Assembly: GCF_905147045.1 (NCBI RefSeq)
Contig: NC_065901.1
Location: forward strand, 1 to 64,000
Direction of reading: 5' to 3'
Length of the DNA stretch: 64,000 nt
From: Nymphalis io
Lineage: Eukaryota > Arthropoda > Insecta > Lepidoptera > Nymphalidae
Shown here: positions 8,667-18,849 of the stretch, piece after piece
Numbering within the stretch: position 1 is the stretch's first letter
How the letters are laid out: each line of letters begins with the position of its first letter
Program-made: the position numbers and the translations under genes
The notes under the pieces: model-generated
Databases searched by the model: none
What the model was told of the DNA's origin: nothing
The model's input: the letters and a program-made list of their open reading frames with translations, nothing else

Positions 8667-11600
8667 GTGGGCATTAAAACTTTACTGTCGTAAAAAAAAA
8701 AAAAAAAAAGTACTTCAAGCCAAGTATATTTGTCACTAGGTGTCTTGTGGAACAGACACTTTCATTTAATCTAGTCATTTACTTTTATTATAATTTTTAA
8801 AAACACTTTTTAAATACATTAAAAAAAAAAATGTAAGATTGACAAATTATTACTGAAGTTGTTAAAAGTAATGATTAATTTTTCCTTTTTTCATTATTTA
8901 ACGTTATTTGTAGCCGCTAACGATAACAAACTATCAATAATCTCTTTAATGTAATTAAATCTCTTTTAGAAAATCTATGTTACTCGTTACTTTACGGTTA
9001 TTTATTACTTAAATTAAGAAGAAGTTAAATTAATGTTTAATAACTTAAATTACGCTTAAGCACCTACCTTTAATAGCAACAACTACTTTCCGCCAGGGTT
9101 CGTCTCGCGTTTTTAGTTTTCTCCTGTATATATTTTCATACATTACCAACTGGTAATGCAAAGATTGACGAAAACCCAGATTTACGATTTTATATATTAT
9201 CACTAGGAGTGGTTTACAGACTTTTTCGTTGACACGGTACTTGTTGAACATGTGCACACTGTGTTGCGATTGCCTCCATATAATTCGGATTTTAATACAA
9301 TTGAAAATTACATTAGTATTGATGATAATTTTTATTCAAGTAAATTAGAATGTAATTTAAACAATATTGAGACATAATCTAAAGAAATAAAAAAGTGTAA
9401 TAAAATAATTAAAAAAAAAAAAAACCATCAAAGAAAATCCAATAACAAACAACAGTTTAAAAATATATATAAATATCAGATTAAAGTATTACTTTACATG
9501 CAAAGTACACGAAAGTCTTTGATTCACTTATCAAATGGATCAAATTACCAAAGAGTCAAGTGTATTAGACTTAATTAAACCAAAACAATAAATTGTTATA
9601 TCCAAAAAAATATTATAATGTTTTAATACATATTAGAGCAGGAACCTCAAAATTAAATCTTTAAATGTTGTTATCAAAGTTTAATCTTTGAATATAAAAT
9701 AACAAAATTTACTATTTGAACGAAATTAACAATATTTTAACGTGAATCGAATTACTTAAACATGACATTGAAAAAAAGTCCAGTAATGTTAAACACTCTT
9801 TAAAGCGTTCAAAAATCCATGAAGACATCTTGACAATATATATTCCTTAAATAATCTTTAGAATAATTCTTAAGAGTAAAAATCCAAATTAAGCCTTCAA
9901 AATATTGATAAGAATAGTAGAATAAAATAAAAGAAAATAATCCACAATAGTGTAACCATTGAAAATAATGGTTGAAAATAAGAAATAATTCCAGTTAGAA
10001 TCCAATTACGTTTTTATTACTATGTTTTTTATAATTCAAAAGACTTACCCAGACTACCCAGTTATTTTTCCAAAAATAACAAAATGCATCATGGTAAATA
10101 TTTTAAGAATTCCCCTATAAAGAACCACAATCGAGGTTACGAACCAGATCAATTAAAATTAAGTTCAAATTTCTAAGAAAGTTTTAAAACTTCCGAGTTG
10201 AACATGAATTTTAACACATACCCATAATACCAAATATTGTTACTCCAAAATACCAAATATTGTTCACGATACCAACACTTGAACAATATTAAGAGTTTTA
10301 TATAAAATAGATAACATTACGAGTCATTAACCGAAAGGAAAGTGAATCCCTTAGACAAATGTCAACGATCATCTCAAAGATAGTAAATCATAATATTTTT
10401 ATCAGGTCAATGTTTATTTAAGTTTTTTTTTTATTGAAGCTAGAAATTCAAATTAGATATTCGTCGTTTTTATTTTAAACAAATGTAACTGTAACGACAA
10501 TATAAGCCACGTTACGTTACAATTTACTATAAACTTCGAAGCAAATATTATTATTATTTTTATTAAAAACACTTTTTTTTAATAATTTTCCAGCATATTT
10601 GTAAATACGGCACACGGCAGCGATTTGTGTGTTTGCTTTGGCTGACAATAAGTATGCTTATTCTTAAGCTATATCCTTATGCTTAATAAAATCTGAGTTG
10701 TACTCACACAGTGAATCCCCACCTTGCCTCGACGTTACGCAGAAAGTAAATCCTCGAATTCCCGTTCACCACTCTAGCAACCATCGCCTGCGGCGCTCAG
10801 CGACGGCTATCCTCTCAAGACGACCGTCACTCAGTTAATACACTCAATTTTAAATAATGAATTTAAGTTACAGTTTTAACACAACATCATTTTAACTTAT
10901 TAAATTATAAAACTATTTTTAAGAATTATTTAAACATTACTTAGAATTTTAGAATGTAAAACTAATAATAAAACATTTAGAAAACTGCAGTCACTTAATT
11001 AATACACTCACTTTAAAATAATGAAATTAAAGTTAACAATTTTATTGCAACACAATTTTAATTTATTAAATTATGAAACAATTTTTAAGAATTATTTAAA
11101 CACTGCTTAGAATTTTAGAATATAAAACTAATAATAAAAACATTTTAAGACTTCAAACAAAGTTATCACGCTGAGAGTAAAAATAAAAACTATTTCTTTT
11201 GATGTTACAGAAATTCATAAACAAAAATAACCATTGTTACTTATAAATTGTAAGTTTAATTGTAGCAATTATTTTGTTAATTTAGAACGTAAAATTAATA
11301 AGCAAAACATCTTTATAAACAACTAACGGAACTTTCCGTTTTATGATGTCTAGAATAATGCAACTTATTTACTTAAATGTAATCAAAATAACTAAATAAT
11401 GATGTGTTGTTTTTTTATAAATCCACATAATAGTTTTACAATTAAATTTTTAATTTAAAGATTAATTTTTTAACAAATAAGGAGTAATTGTTCGTCTCTT
11501 AAAATACTACTCAACCATTACACCTTCTTTTTAACATTACTTAGTCAAATCATACATTTTAATCATAACATTACTTAGTAAAATAAACTTGTAAATTAAT

Positions 11601-11689
11601 TTAGTAATATTAACATAATTTAGATTTAGGAAAGAGTTTTATGATTTTACGTCGACAAATATAACTTCAATAATACACCGGGATAACAT
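8667..11689. other. AT-rich subtelomeric DNA without recognisable genes
   Basis: Very AT-rich sequence with short ORFs only. It includes an A18 run just after 8690. A GC-richer patch at about 10710-10830 gives no convincing protein in any frame. A 164-bp tandem duplication starts at 10826. I see no element ends or RNA genes. Confidence 0.6.
10826..11150. repeat. diverged tandem duplication, unit about 164 bp
   Basis: 10826-10989 and 10990-11150 share the order GTCACT..AATACACTCA, AATAATGAA, TTTAAGAATTATTTAAACA, TAGAATTTTAGAAT and ACTAATAATAAAA, with scattered substitutions and small indels. A weaker third echo (AGAACGTAAAATTAATA) lies near 11285. The function is unknown. Confidence 0.75.
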
Positions 11690-11830
11690 CACTTGCGGGC
11701 TAGCAAGGCGGGGGCGGCTAGTGTAGAACATTCTTCCCGACTGTACTGGCCGTCGTCGTGTTTGGACTCTACTACCACTTACCATCAGGTGGAGTAGTCA
11801 TTTGCCTTCCCGGCAAATATAAAAAAAAGT
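11690..11830 (+). mobile_element. CR1/Jockey-like LINE 3'-end fragment
   Basis: Matches the 3' terminus of the element at 18835-21181 (its 21015-21155) and, inverted, 61065-61200. The shared order is GCGGGC..GCAAGGCG, CGGCTAGTG, a CTGTACTGGCCGTCGTCG block, CTTACCATCAGGTGGAGTAG and TTTGCC..CCCGGCAAATATAAAAAA. Only the 3' untranslated end is present, typical of 5' truncation. Confidence 0.8.
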
Positions 11831-12544
11831 ATTCCGTTATTGCTATGTGCACCACTTCATAGATGATCTCAACATAACTCTCAATTCCTCTTCTCTTTGT
11901 CCAAACCCTCTTCCCAGTTCAGCTGGAGTTGGGTCTCCTTATACGTCTGCGTCAGAGAGCTCTGTTCTGGCTTATCGGTGTACTCAGATTCTCTTTCTGG
12001 GCGTCTTTTTGCATGTTTGACCACCAGGTTGCGGGCGGTCGCCCTCTTCCCGCGGTAAGTCCAGGATATTTAAGGCTTTCTTGATGAGATGGTCATCGTC
12101 ATGTCTCAGCATATGCTTTTTCAACAATTGGTGTTACCTTGAACGATCCCCTGACATACTCATTCCTTACTTTGCCGTAATTCCTACAGATTAATTTTAG
12201 GATGTGCTCGATGAGAGGTAGTTTTCATTTCAAGAATTCCATCCATGAGAATATATCATTTGAATTTGAAAGTATATAGTTCCCTCTTAAAGTGTGCTTC
12301 CCCATGACAATCAAAAGTCCCATTGCCTGTCGTTGAACATGGCCGCCACTGATTCAAATGAGAAGTGTTATTCACATGGTCAGTTTTTATGTTGCATGCT
12401 CCAGAGTGAGCTCTGCGAGTAACTAAGTAATTTTAGCCCCAAAAGGAAATACCGCTAACATCGTTTTTTGATATAAATAAGATGTATATAAATTGTAATA
12501 TCAGAATCGCTGACTAATATTACAATTTATATTAGTTTCGGAGT

Positions 12545-12690
12545 CATAGGTCCACCACCTATGTTGCTTATGTAAAAACCTTAGATATGGACAAATAGGC
12601 CACCTGATGTTAAATGGTCACCACTGTCCTTAGACATTGGCTATGTAAGAAATATTAATCATTCCCTACCACCGTTTACAGAGAGGTGCT
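12545..12690 (-). mobile_element. decayed SINE-like repeat (AGGTGGCCCA family)
   Basis: Contains CCACCTGATGTTAAATGGTCACCA, an ACATTGG block and GTAAGAAATATTAATCATTCC, the same order as the better copies at 45846, 61745 and 62497, with more substitutions. Confidence 0.6.
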
Positions 12691-13900
12691 TCGATTATTA
12701 ATTATAAATAAAGGTTGCAGTGAGTTGAATAGTTTTGTTTAACCTGAGTTTGATAGAATAGAATAAAAAAAATATATTGGTATGCTTGATCATTTAGAAT
12801 ATTAACTATATCCAACAGTGTGCATAGATGTCGGGGTATTTAAACAACATAATCATATAATATCATAGATCGGAGGATTTGTATAAAATATTGTTTTCTT
12901 CAAACCATTTAAGTCACTTTAAAATATATTAAGTGAAACTACAGGGATTTACAGTAAGTTATGATCAGTCAGTGATGATTATTAAAAGAGTAATCATCAA
13001 TATAAAAATAAAAAACCCTTTCCCTTAATTTTTTCTAACCAGAATGGCATTTGATGGTTCTTAATTTAAAATCACAGACTTCTTAACAATCATTATCCTT
13101 TCTTTATACATAAGTGCGAGCGAAGCCAGGGGCTAGTACTAAATAAAATCACAGACTTTGGCAAGGCTACTCAGTTTATTATCCTATTTTTTCCAAACAA
13201 ATGTAACATTTAAATAAAAAACAAATCCTAAAAATTTTGACTTACATAAAAAAATATTTGTACTTATGTTTTAATGAAACCAAAATAAGGCAATTAAAAA
13301 CAAATGTTGTCAATTGAACTTGACATACATTTTAATAAGCTGCTTATGGGCTTACACATATAACATAGAAAAATAAAAAAGCAGTTATATAACAGTTTTG
13401 ATTAAAGTTTAAAAAGAGGTCATTTGACCATTCTGGTAGGTTTAGTGTTAATTATTATTATTAATTTTTAAGGGAAACTTACAATGTTATGACACTTATA
13501 GCATATTAATATAAAATAATACATACATCAGCCTAGTTTCCATCAATAGCAACTAAACAATTACTAAAATTAACAAAAACAAAACCTACATAAAATCACA
13601 TTGCTAACACATGTAACAATAATATTAAGTGAAATCAATAAAGGTGTAGTAAGATATTTTGTGTAACCAAATTAAATTAACTATTTAAACAAAAATTGTA
13701 AGCATTTTAATATTAAATAAGATCAATAAAAGTGCAGTAAATAAATAATTTATACATAAAAATATATCTTTTTTAACCATGTATTAAAAGGCAAGTAAGA
13801 ATATGACTACAATTGCAAATTTATAACAAACTAAAAGATTGCATATTAAGATGTGTTCGTACAATCATATATAAATTAATATATTATTTTTTTACCTTAT

Positions 13901-13952
13901 TTACCAACAAAAGTTATTATAACTTTAAAGTTATTATAACTTTTGTTGGTAA
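13901..13952. repeat. 52-bp near-perfect palindrome
   Basis: Two 26-bp arms around 13926/13927 with one mismatched pair. The core is a 17-bp unit (AAAGTTATTATAACTTT) repeated directly back to back, flanked by ACCAACA and TGTTGGT. It could extrude a cruciform and might be the fused ends of a small inverted-repeat element. Confidence 0.75.
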
Positions 13953-14914
13953 TTTGATATAAAATAATGACTAAAAAACACAACACTGGCAAATATGACC
14001 ATGTTTCACAATTTCGTTCTCATATAAATTGGTTACCCATTCATCTACACCAGAATATGTACATCCTCTCTATTCTATACTGTGTGTTGTTTCACCCTTT
14101 TACTCCTCCTTCATCACTTGATATGCATTAGAAGATGACTATGACGACGACGACTCAGTGCTTTTATTTATGTGGTCTGTGTTTTGTTGCGCGATGACCG
14201 TTGTAATAATCTTTGACGTATGTGCGAGCTACTCGAGCACATGTTTGCTATATTTGGTCCGTGATTGACCAATAACTTTTTTAATTCAACGAAATCACAT
14301 TTTAAGCTGACGATGCGATTTTCTAGATTCGTAATAGTTGTTTATATCCTCGTGTTCGCGTTGTTTTCTTATAAAAAATGTACGTCTGTCTGTCCATAGT
14401 TTTAAAATTTATTAATGAGGTCTACTAAAGTAATTTCTTTTTTTCAATGTTGAATTAATTGAATATTTCGACACTTTTGCACCAATCGAATGTAATAAAA
14501 ATTGCGATTTTTCTCTTTTCACACTCCCTATCGAAGCCAGTGGCTAATAAATAAAGTTCGAAATATAGTACTTAGTAGCCACTTTTTCCAAATTCAATTG
14601 TTATTTATTCGTTGTTTTGTTGTTGTTACTTCTTCAACGAAAACAACTCGACCTCACTCCACGCGCCTGATCGCGACGCCGCGGTAAAACGAGTATTTGT
14701 AGAATCAGCCGCGCATCGATAGTGGGGAATTAAGCGCGGGAGTAAGACGCAAAACAGGTTTTTACGCGCCAATCAAAATCCCTACTTTTAATGTAGACGC
14801 GCACATTTGTTATTATTTTTACATTTTTACAACTTATATTTTTCTTGTATTCCTATTGGTTAATTTTTACTCCACTTTTTGTATATATACTCGTACCGTT
14901 TTTCAATAATTTCC

Positions 14915-16561
14915 CTTCATACATGTACTATGCCTTCAATTTGGAAACAGTCTTATGTTGTGCCTATTTTTAAAAATGGAGATAGACATGATATCAAAAA
15001 TTATCGTCCTATTTCGAAATTAAGTTCAATTCCAAAACTTTTTGAACGTATAATTTATGACAAAATCTTTCCAAACATACGTCCCATAATTATTGACCAG
15101 CAGCATGGATTTATTAACAAGAAATCAACTGAAACTAATTTGTGTGAATTCACTGACTATGTTTTGACTGCAATGGACAAAGGATATCAGGTGGACGTTG
15201 TGTACACCGATTACTCCAAAGCGTTTGACAAAATCTCTCATTCTATCTTAATAGCAAAAATGGAGTTCGTCGGTGTACATGGTGACCTCCTTAGATGGAT
15301 CAAGTCATATTTATTGAATAGAAGTCAAGCCGTTATTGTGAAAGGATATTGCTCATCTTTTCTACCCGTTCCATCTGGAGTCCCTCAAGGCTCACATCTT
15401 GGACCACTGTTTTTTAATATGTATATAAATGATGTTGTTTCGGTATTTGCATCTTCTAAATTTCTATTATATGCTGATGATACAAAAACTTATAAAATTA
15501 TTAAGAGTGTTGATGATTGTATTAGTCTGCAAAAAGATTTGAACTTACTTAGCGATTATTGTACTACCAATTCGCTGTTTTTGAATATAAAGAAATGTAA
15601 TTGTATAACATGTACCAGAAAAAGAAAAGTGATCATTTACAACTACCGATTTAAGGAAGATGATATAAAACGTGTATCAGTGGTCAAAGATCTTGGAATA
15701 ACACTCGATTCTAAACTTCTTTTCGATGAACACATAAATTCCATAACTTCTAAAGCGTTTCGTATGCTAGGATTTGTGCTGAGGATTTCCAGAGAGTTTA
15801 AGCGTGTTTCAACTTTTGCTCTTTTATATAAATCATTTGTGAGACCTATTCTAGAATACGCTTGCACTGTCTGGAATCCACAGTATAGTAAATATATAGA
15901 ATTCATCGAAAATATTCAGGAAAAGTTTTTAAAATATTTAAAATTTTCGTCTATAAATAATTTGAATCAAATAGAAAAGATACCGACAACTGAACAGAGA
16001 CGACTTGAACGTGATATGGTGTTTTTATATAAATTGATCCACAACATATTTGATTCCCCTTATCTCCTTTCTAAAATAAATATCAAGTGTCCTCGCCCTG
16101 GTAGACGCAATAAATCTATTTTTGATTTTCCATTGACAAAGACTAAATATGCAGTAAATGCATTTATTAATAGATCATCTAAACAGTACAATAAAACATT
16201 TATTGAATGTGATATATTTCATCTCTCCCTTAAAAAATTCAAACTGCAAGTAAAAGAAATATTATACTCTCAAGAGCCTTAATTTACTCATGCATTTTTA
16301 ATTAATTAATTATAAATTGATTATTTATTATTAAATTATGTTTTCTTGATTTAAAAATTAAATTTATATTAAATTAAATTATATAAATGAATTATATAAT
16401 TTCATGCACCTATTAAATATAAAAAATGTCTTGTTTTGTAATTACTTATGATTAATTTATAAATGGAAACTGTTTTGGTTTATGAATTGTTTTATATTTT
16501 TTTTATTTTATTGTAATTATTTCACTGTTTGTTTCCTGTACACTAAATAAATAAATAAATC
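14915..16561 (+). mobile_element. Jockey/CR1-group LINE, 5'-truncated, with AAAT tail
   Basis: Starts inside the coding region just before the reverse transcriptase and runs through the stop at 16282 into an AT-rich 3' UTR ending in (AAAT)n at about 16544-16561. The endonuclease and ORF1 are absent. The coding part is uninterrupted, which suggests a fairly recent insertion. Confidence 0.75.
14930..16282 (+). CDS. LINE reverse transcriptase ORF (partial, endonuclease missing)
   Basis: 450 codons from the first ATG of the frame at 14930 (the open frame extends slightly upstream without an ATG). Reverse transcriptase landmarks run in order: IWKQSYVVPIFKNGDRHDIKNYRPIS, KLFERI, QHGFINKKST, YTDYSKAFDKI with the catalytic Asp, GVPQGSHLGPLFFNMYIND, and LYADDTK (YADD at about residues 181-184). 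A thumb/C-terminal region with SFVRPILEYACTVWNPQ follows, as in Jockey and CR1 LINEs. It lacks the AP-endonuclease that precedes the polymerase in complete elements, so this is a 5'-truncated copy whose remaining frame is intact. Confidence 0.8.
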   Translation: MPSIWKQSYVVPIFKNGDRHDIKNYRPISKLSSIPKLFERIIYDKIFPNIRPIIIDQQHGFINKKSTETNLCEFTDYVLTAMDKGYQVDVVYTDYSKAFDKISHSILIAKMEFVGVHGDLLRWIKSYLLNRSQAVIVKGYCSSFLPVPSGVPQGSHLGPLFFNMYINDVVSVFASSKFLLYADDTKTYKIIKSVDDCISLQKDLNLLSDYCTTNSLFLNIKKCNCITCTRKRKVIIYNYRFKEDDIKRVSVVKDLGITLDSKLLFDEHINSITSKAFRMLGFVLRISREFKRVSTFALLYKSFVRPILEYACTVWNPQYSKYIEFIENIQEKFLKYLKFSSINNLNQIEKIPTTEQRRLERDMVFLYKLIHNIFDSPYLLSKINIKCPRPGRRNKSIFDFPLTKTKYAVNAFINRSSKQYNKTFIECDIFHLSLKKFKLQVKEILYSQEP

Positions 16562-17200
16562 ATTCCACGAATTCCACGATATTCTACTGTTCTACAAGAA
16601 GAAGTTTTATTTTACTACTACAACGTCCGCCTCCTAAAAATACTTAACACCTTACATATATGTGTACTAATTCCAAATTCACTCTGCCAACGTGTAACTC
16701 CTCAAGTTGCAGTTATTTTTAATTCCGTTGTTAATTAATATTTCTGATTGATTAATTATCTTCTTTAATTCTTAAGTAATAATCAGGCTCGATAATGGAC
16801 CATGTACGGGAATAACTGGCTCGACGAAATAAAACAGGCGCATTTGGATAATTTAGAAATCATGTATTAACTCGTTGCCGGTAAGAACGCTAATTATCAT
16901 CAAACGGTGACGGTGAGCGGCAAATTAAGCAAAATGAAGTTGACGGTATACAGACTTACACCGTTGCTCCAAACAACAATCAGGCGCTTCAAAAGTTGGA
17001 GTCATCTCATTATAATTTAAATATGTATATTCCGTCAAGTGAAAGCGAAGAATCATATAACACAAAAAATCATACCGTTTCTAGCCAATTATTGCTACCA
17101 TGTCAGACCATTGTTCCTTCAAATATATTGAAACAATCTCAGTATCATGAAAATGTATTCCACCAATTGAAAGTGTAACAAGTCGGGCATTATCCCCAAG
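16562..17200. other. unassigned AT-rich stretch
   Basis: No recognised gene. 16996-17178 is a 60-codon ORF rich in Ser, Asn and Gln that may belong with the zinc-finger-like fragment at 17526-17714, since an RTE fragment lies between them, but neither piece can be named. Confidence 0.35.
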
Positions 17201-17202
17201 TC

Positions 17203-17513
17203 AGTGAGAAGATCAAAAATGAGATTATCCGGAAAAGAACCGGAGTCACCGACATAGCTTGCAAAATTAGCAGACTGAAGTGGTAGTGGGCTGGCCACGT
17301 ATGTCGTAGGACCGATGGCCGTTGGAGCAGACGAGTCCTAGAGTGGAGACCGCGGATCGGCAAGCGCAACGTAGGGCGCACTCCAGCCAGGTGGACCGAT
17401 GACCTTAAGAAGGTGGCGGGCACCAACTGGATGCGAAAGGCGGAGGACAGGGAGCTTTGGCGTACCTTGGGAGAGGCCTATGTTCAGCAGTGGACAATGA
17501 TTGGCTGTTGATA
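17203..17513 (+). mobile_element. RTE-clade LINE 3' fragment
   Basis: Translates as the last roughly 100 residues of the RTE ORF at 26464-29526: NEIIRKRTGVTD, CKISRLKW, WAGHVCRRTDGRWSRR, PARWTDDLKKVAGTNWMRKAEDRELWRTLGEA, then the GC-stop end. An in-frame TAG replaces the second Trp of KWQWAG near 17284. It is 5'-truncated and dead. Confidence 0.9.
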
Positions 17514-17525
17514 AAACTTGCGTAA

Positions 17526-17714
17526 AAAAGGAAACTATATCAAAAACATCACAAAATGCTGTGGACCTATGAAAAAAACAGTATTTATCCAGATATTGAC
17601 TTCTTGCCATGTAAAAAATGTTTGGGTTTTTACTGGAGAAAACAACTGTGGAAACACAAAAACAGATGTCAACCATTATCTGAAACTGCGAATACTCAAG
17701 TTGAAGCTCATTAA
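17526..17714 (+). pseudogene. zinc-finger-like protein fragment, unassigned
   Basis: A 62-codon open frame without a start. The stretch around 17607-17670 has Cys-x2-Cys, then 12 residues, His, four residues, Cys (LPCKKC...WKHKNRC), a C2HC-type finger spacing. It is followed by a short tail and a stop at 17712-17714. Similar fingers occur in insect transposon-associated proteins, but I cannot name the family. The RTE fragment lies immediately upstream and may have split the original gene. Confidence 0.3.
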
Positions 17715-17734
17715 TAATTGTAAATAAGATTGAC

Positions 17735-18012
17735 TTTGACACATTAACTTCGACTGATTGACATTAACAGATTGACTTTGACACATCGACTTTGATTGTT
17801 TACATTGACAGATGACGGATTGAGTTTGACACATTGACTTTGACAGATTGAGTTTGACACATTGACTTTGAATGTTGATATTGACAGATGACAGATTGAG
17901 TTTGACACATTGACTTTGACAATTGACATTGACAGCTGACAGATTGATTAACTTTGAGACATTGATATGGACACATTAACTTTGACACATTGACTGACCA
18001 GATTGACTTTGA
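17735..18012. repeat. degenerate TTGACA-rich minisatellite
   Basis: Tandem, irregular combinations of ACATTGACTTTGACA, GATTGAGTTTGAC and ATTGACAGATGACAG. Six- to fourteen-base subunits are mixed, so no single period fits. It directly follows the zinc-finger-like fragment. Confidence 0.8.
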
Positions 18013-18834
18013 ATCGAAGCCTGATCGTTGCCGTTTTTCCGTTTTTCTATTATTTAATTTAATTATCGACTATTGCTATAAGGGTTAATAATTAAGTTTG
18101 GTTTACGGCATATGTTAACATCATATCGGTTCGGTTCGGTTCCGATCCGAATAAATATAGATTAGTCATAGTTTGATCGGAATTGAATCGGGAACGTATC
18201 GTAATCGTTATAAATTAGTAGAATTTGGCCTTTTGTTTGTTTAATTGTAATGTTAGAAGCAACTTTTAATTCTATTTTTATTTCATTTTTGTCGACTACA
18301 TCATAGTTACTCATAATTTTTATCCTTTGTTTTTAAAATATTAACATGGGGTATAAGTTTGACCTATAAGTAAGAAGACTTCAATATCGAATGCGATACA
18401 ACAATATATAACTACGTAGATCAGCGCTATCGCCCTGAATACTTATATTACTAGTAACTATACCCGATCCCAGCGAATGAATAACCGTGCCACCGAATCC
18501 TACTGTAGGTTAATTATCACCGTTATCCCATTTTTTTTTTAATTTCACATATCGATATTAAATCACTCCCTAAGTCAATAAATCCGATTTTTGTAATGTT
18601 ACTATTTTTATATCTTATGTATTTATCTACATTACTTCGAAAATTTTGGTTTATTAAAAGAAAGTATTACTTTTTTTCAGCTTTTTTTATTCCTAAGGTA
18701 TTCGATATCCAAGTGTCCTAACATTAAACATTTTATGCATTTTTTAAGGGTTTTTGACTTTTAAAAGCAGAATGACTTATCTTTACGATTATAATACTTA
18801 ATTAAAGTTGTTTTGTAATACTACATTCCTAGCT
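18013..18834. other. AT-rich stretch, nothing recognised
   Basis: Contains a short CGGTT pentamer run near 18128-18142 and no supportable ORF or repeat family. Confidence 0.5.
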
Positions 18835-18849
18835 CAGATCTCGTCAGTA

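Larger units (their letters stand above)
11831..14914. other. subtelomeric DNA with decayed repeats, no gene
   Basis: 11850-12440 is of intermediate GC and looks like an old repeat, but I cannot assign it to a family. 12540-12690 is a decayed copy of the AGGTGGCCCA repeat. Around 13115-13140 there is a GCGAGCGAAGCCAGGGGCTAG motif of the kind found in lepidopteran repeat ends. A near-perfect palindrome lies at 13901-13952. No supportable ORF is present. Confidence 0.5.

Noticed and set aside
9045..9257. 70-codon minus-strand ORF in AT-rich DNA
   Set aside because: No domain, no homology I recognise, and composition like the surrounding noncoding sequence.
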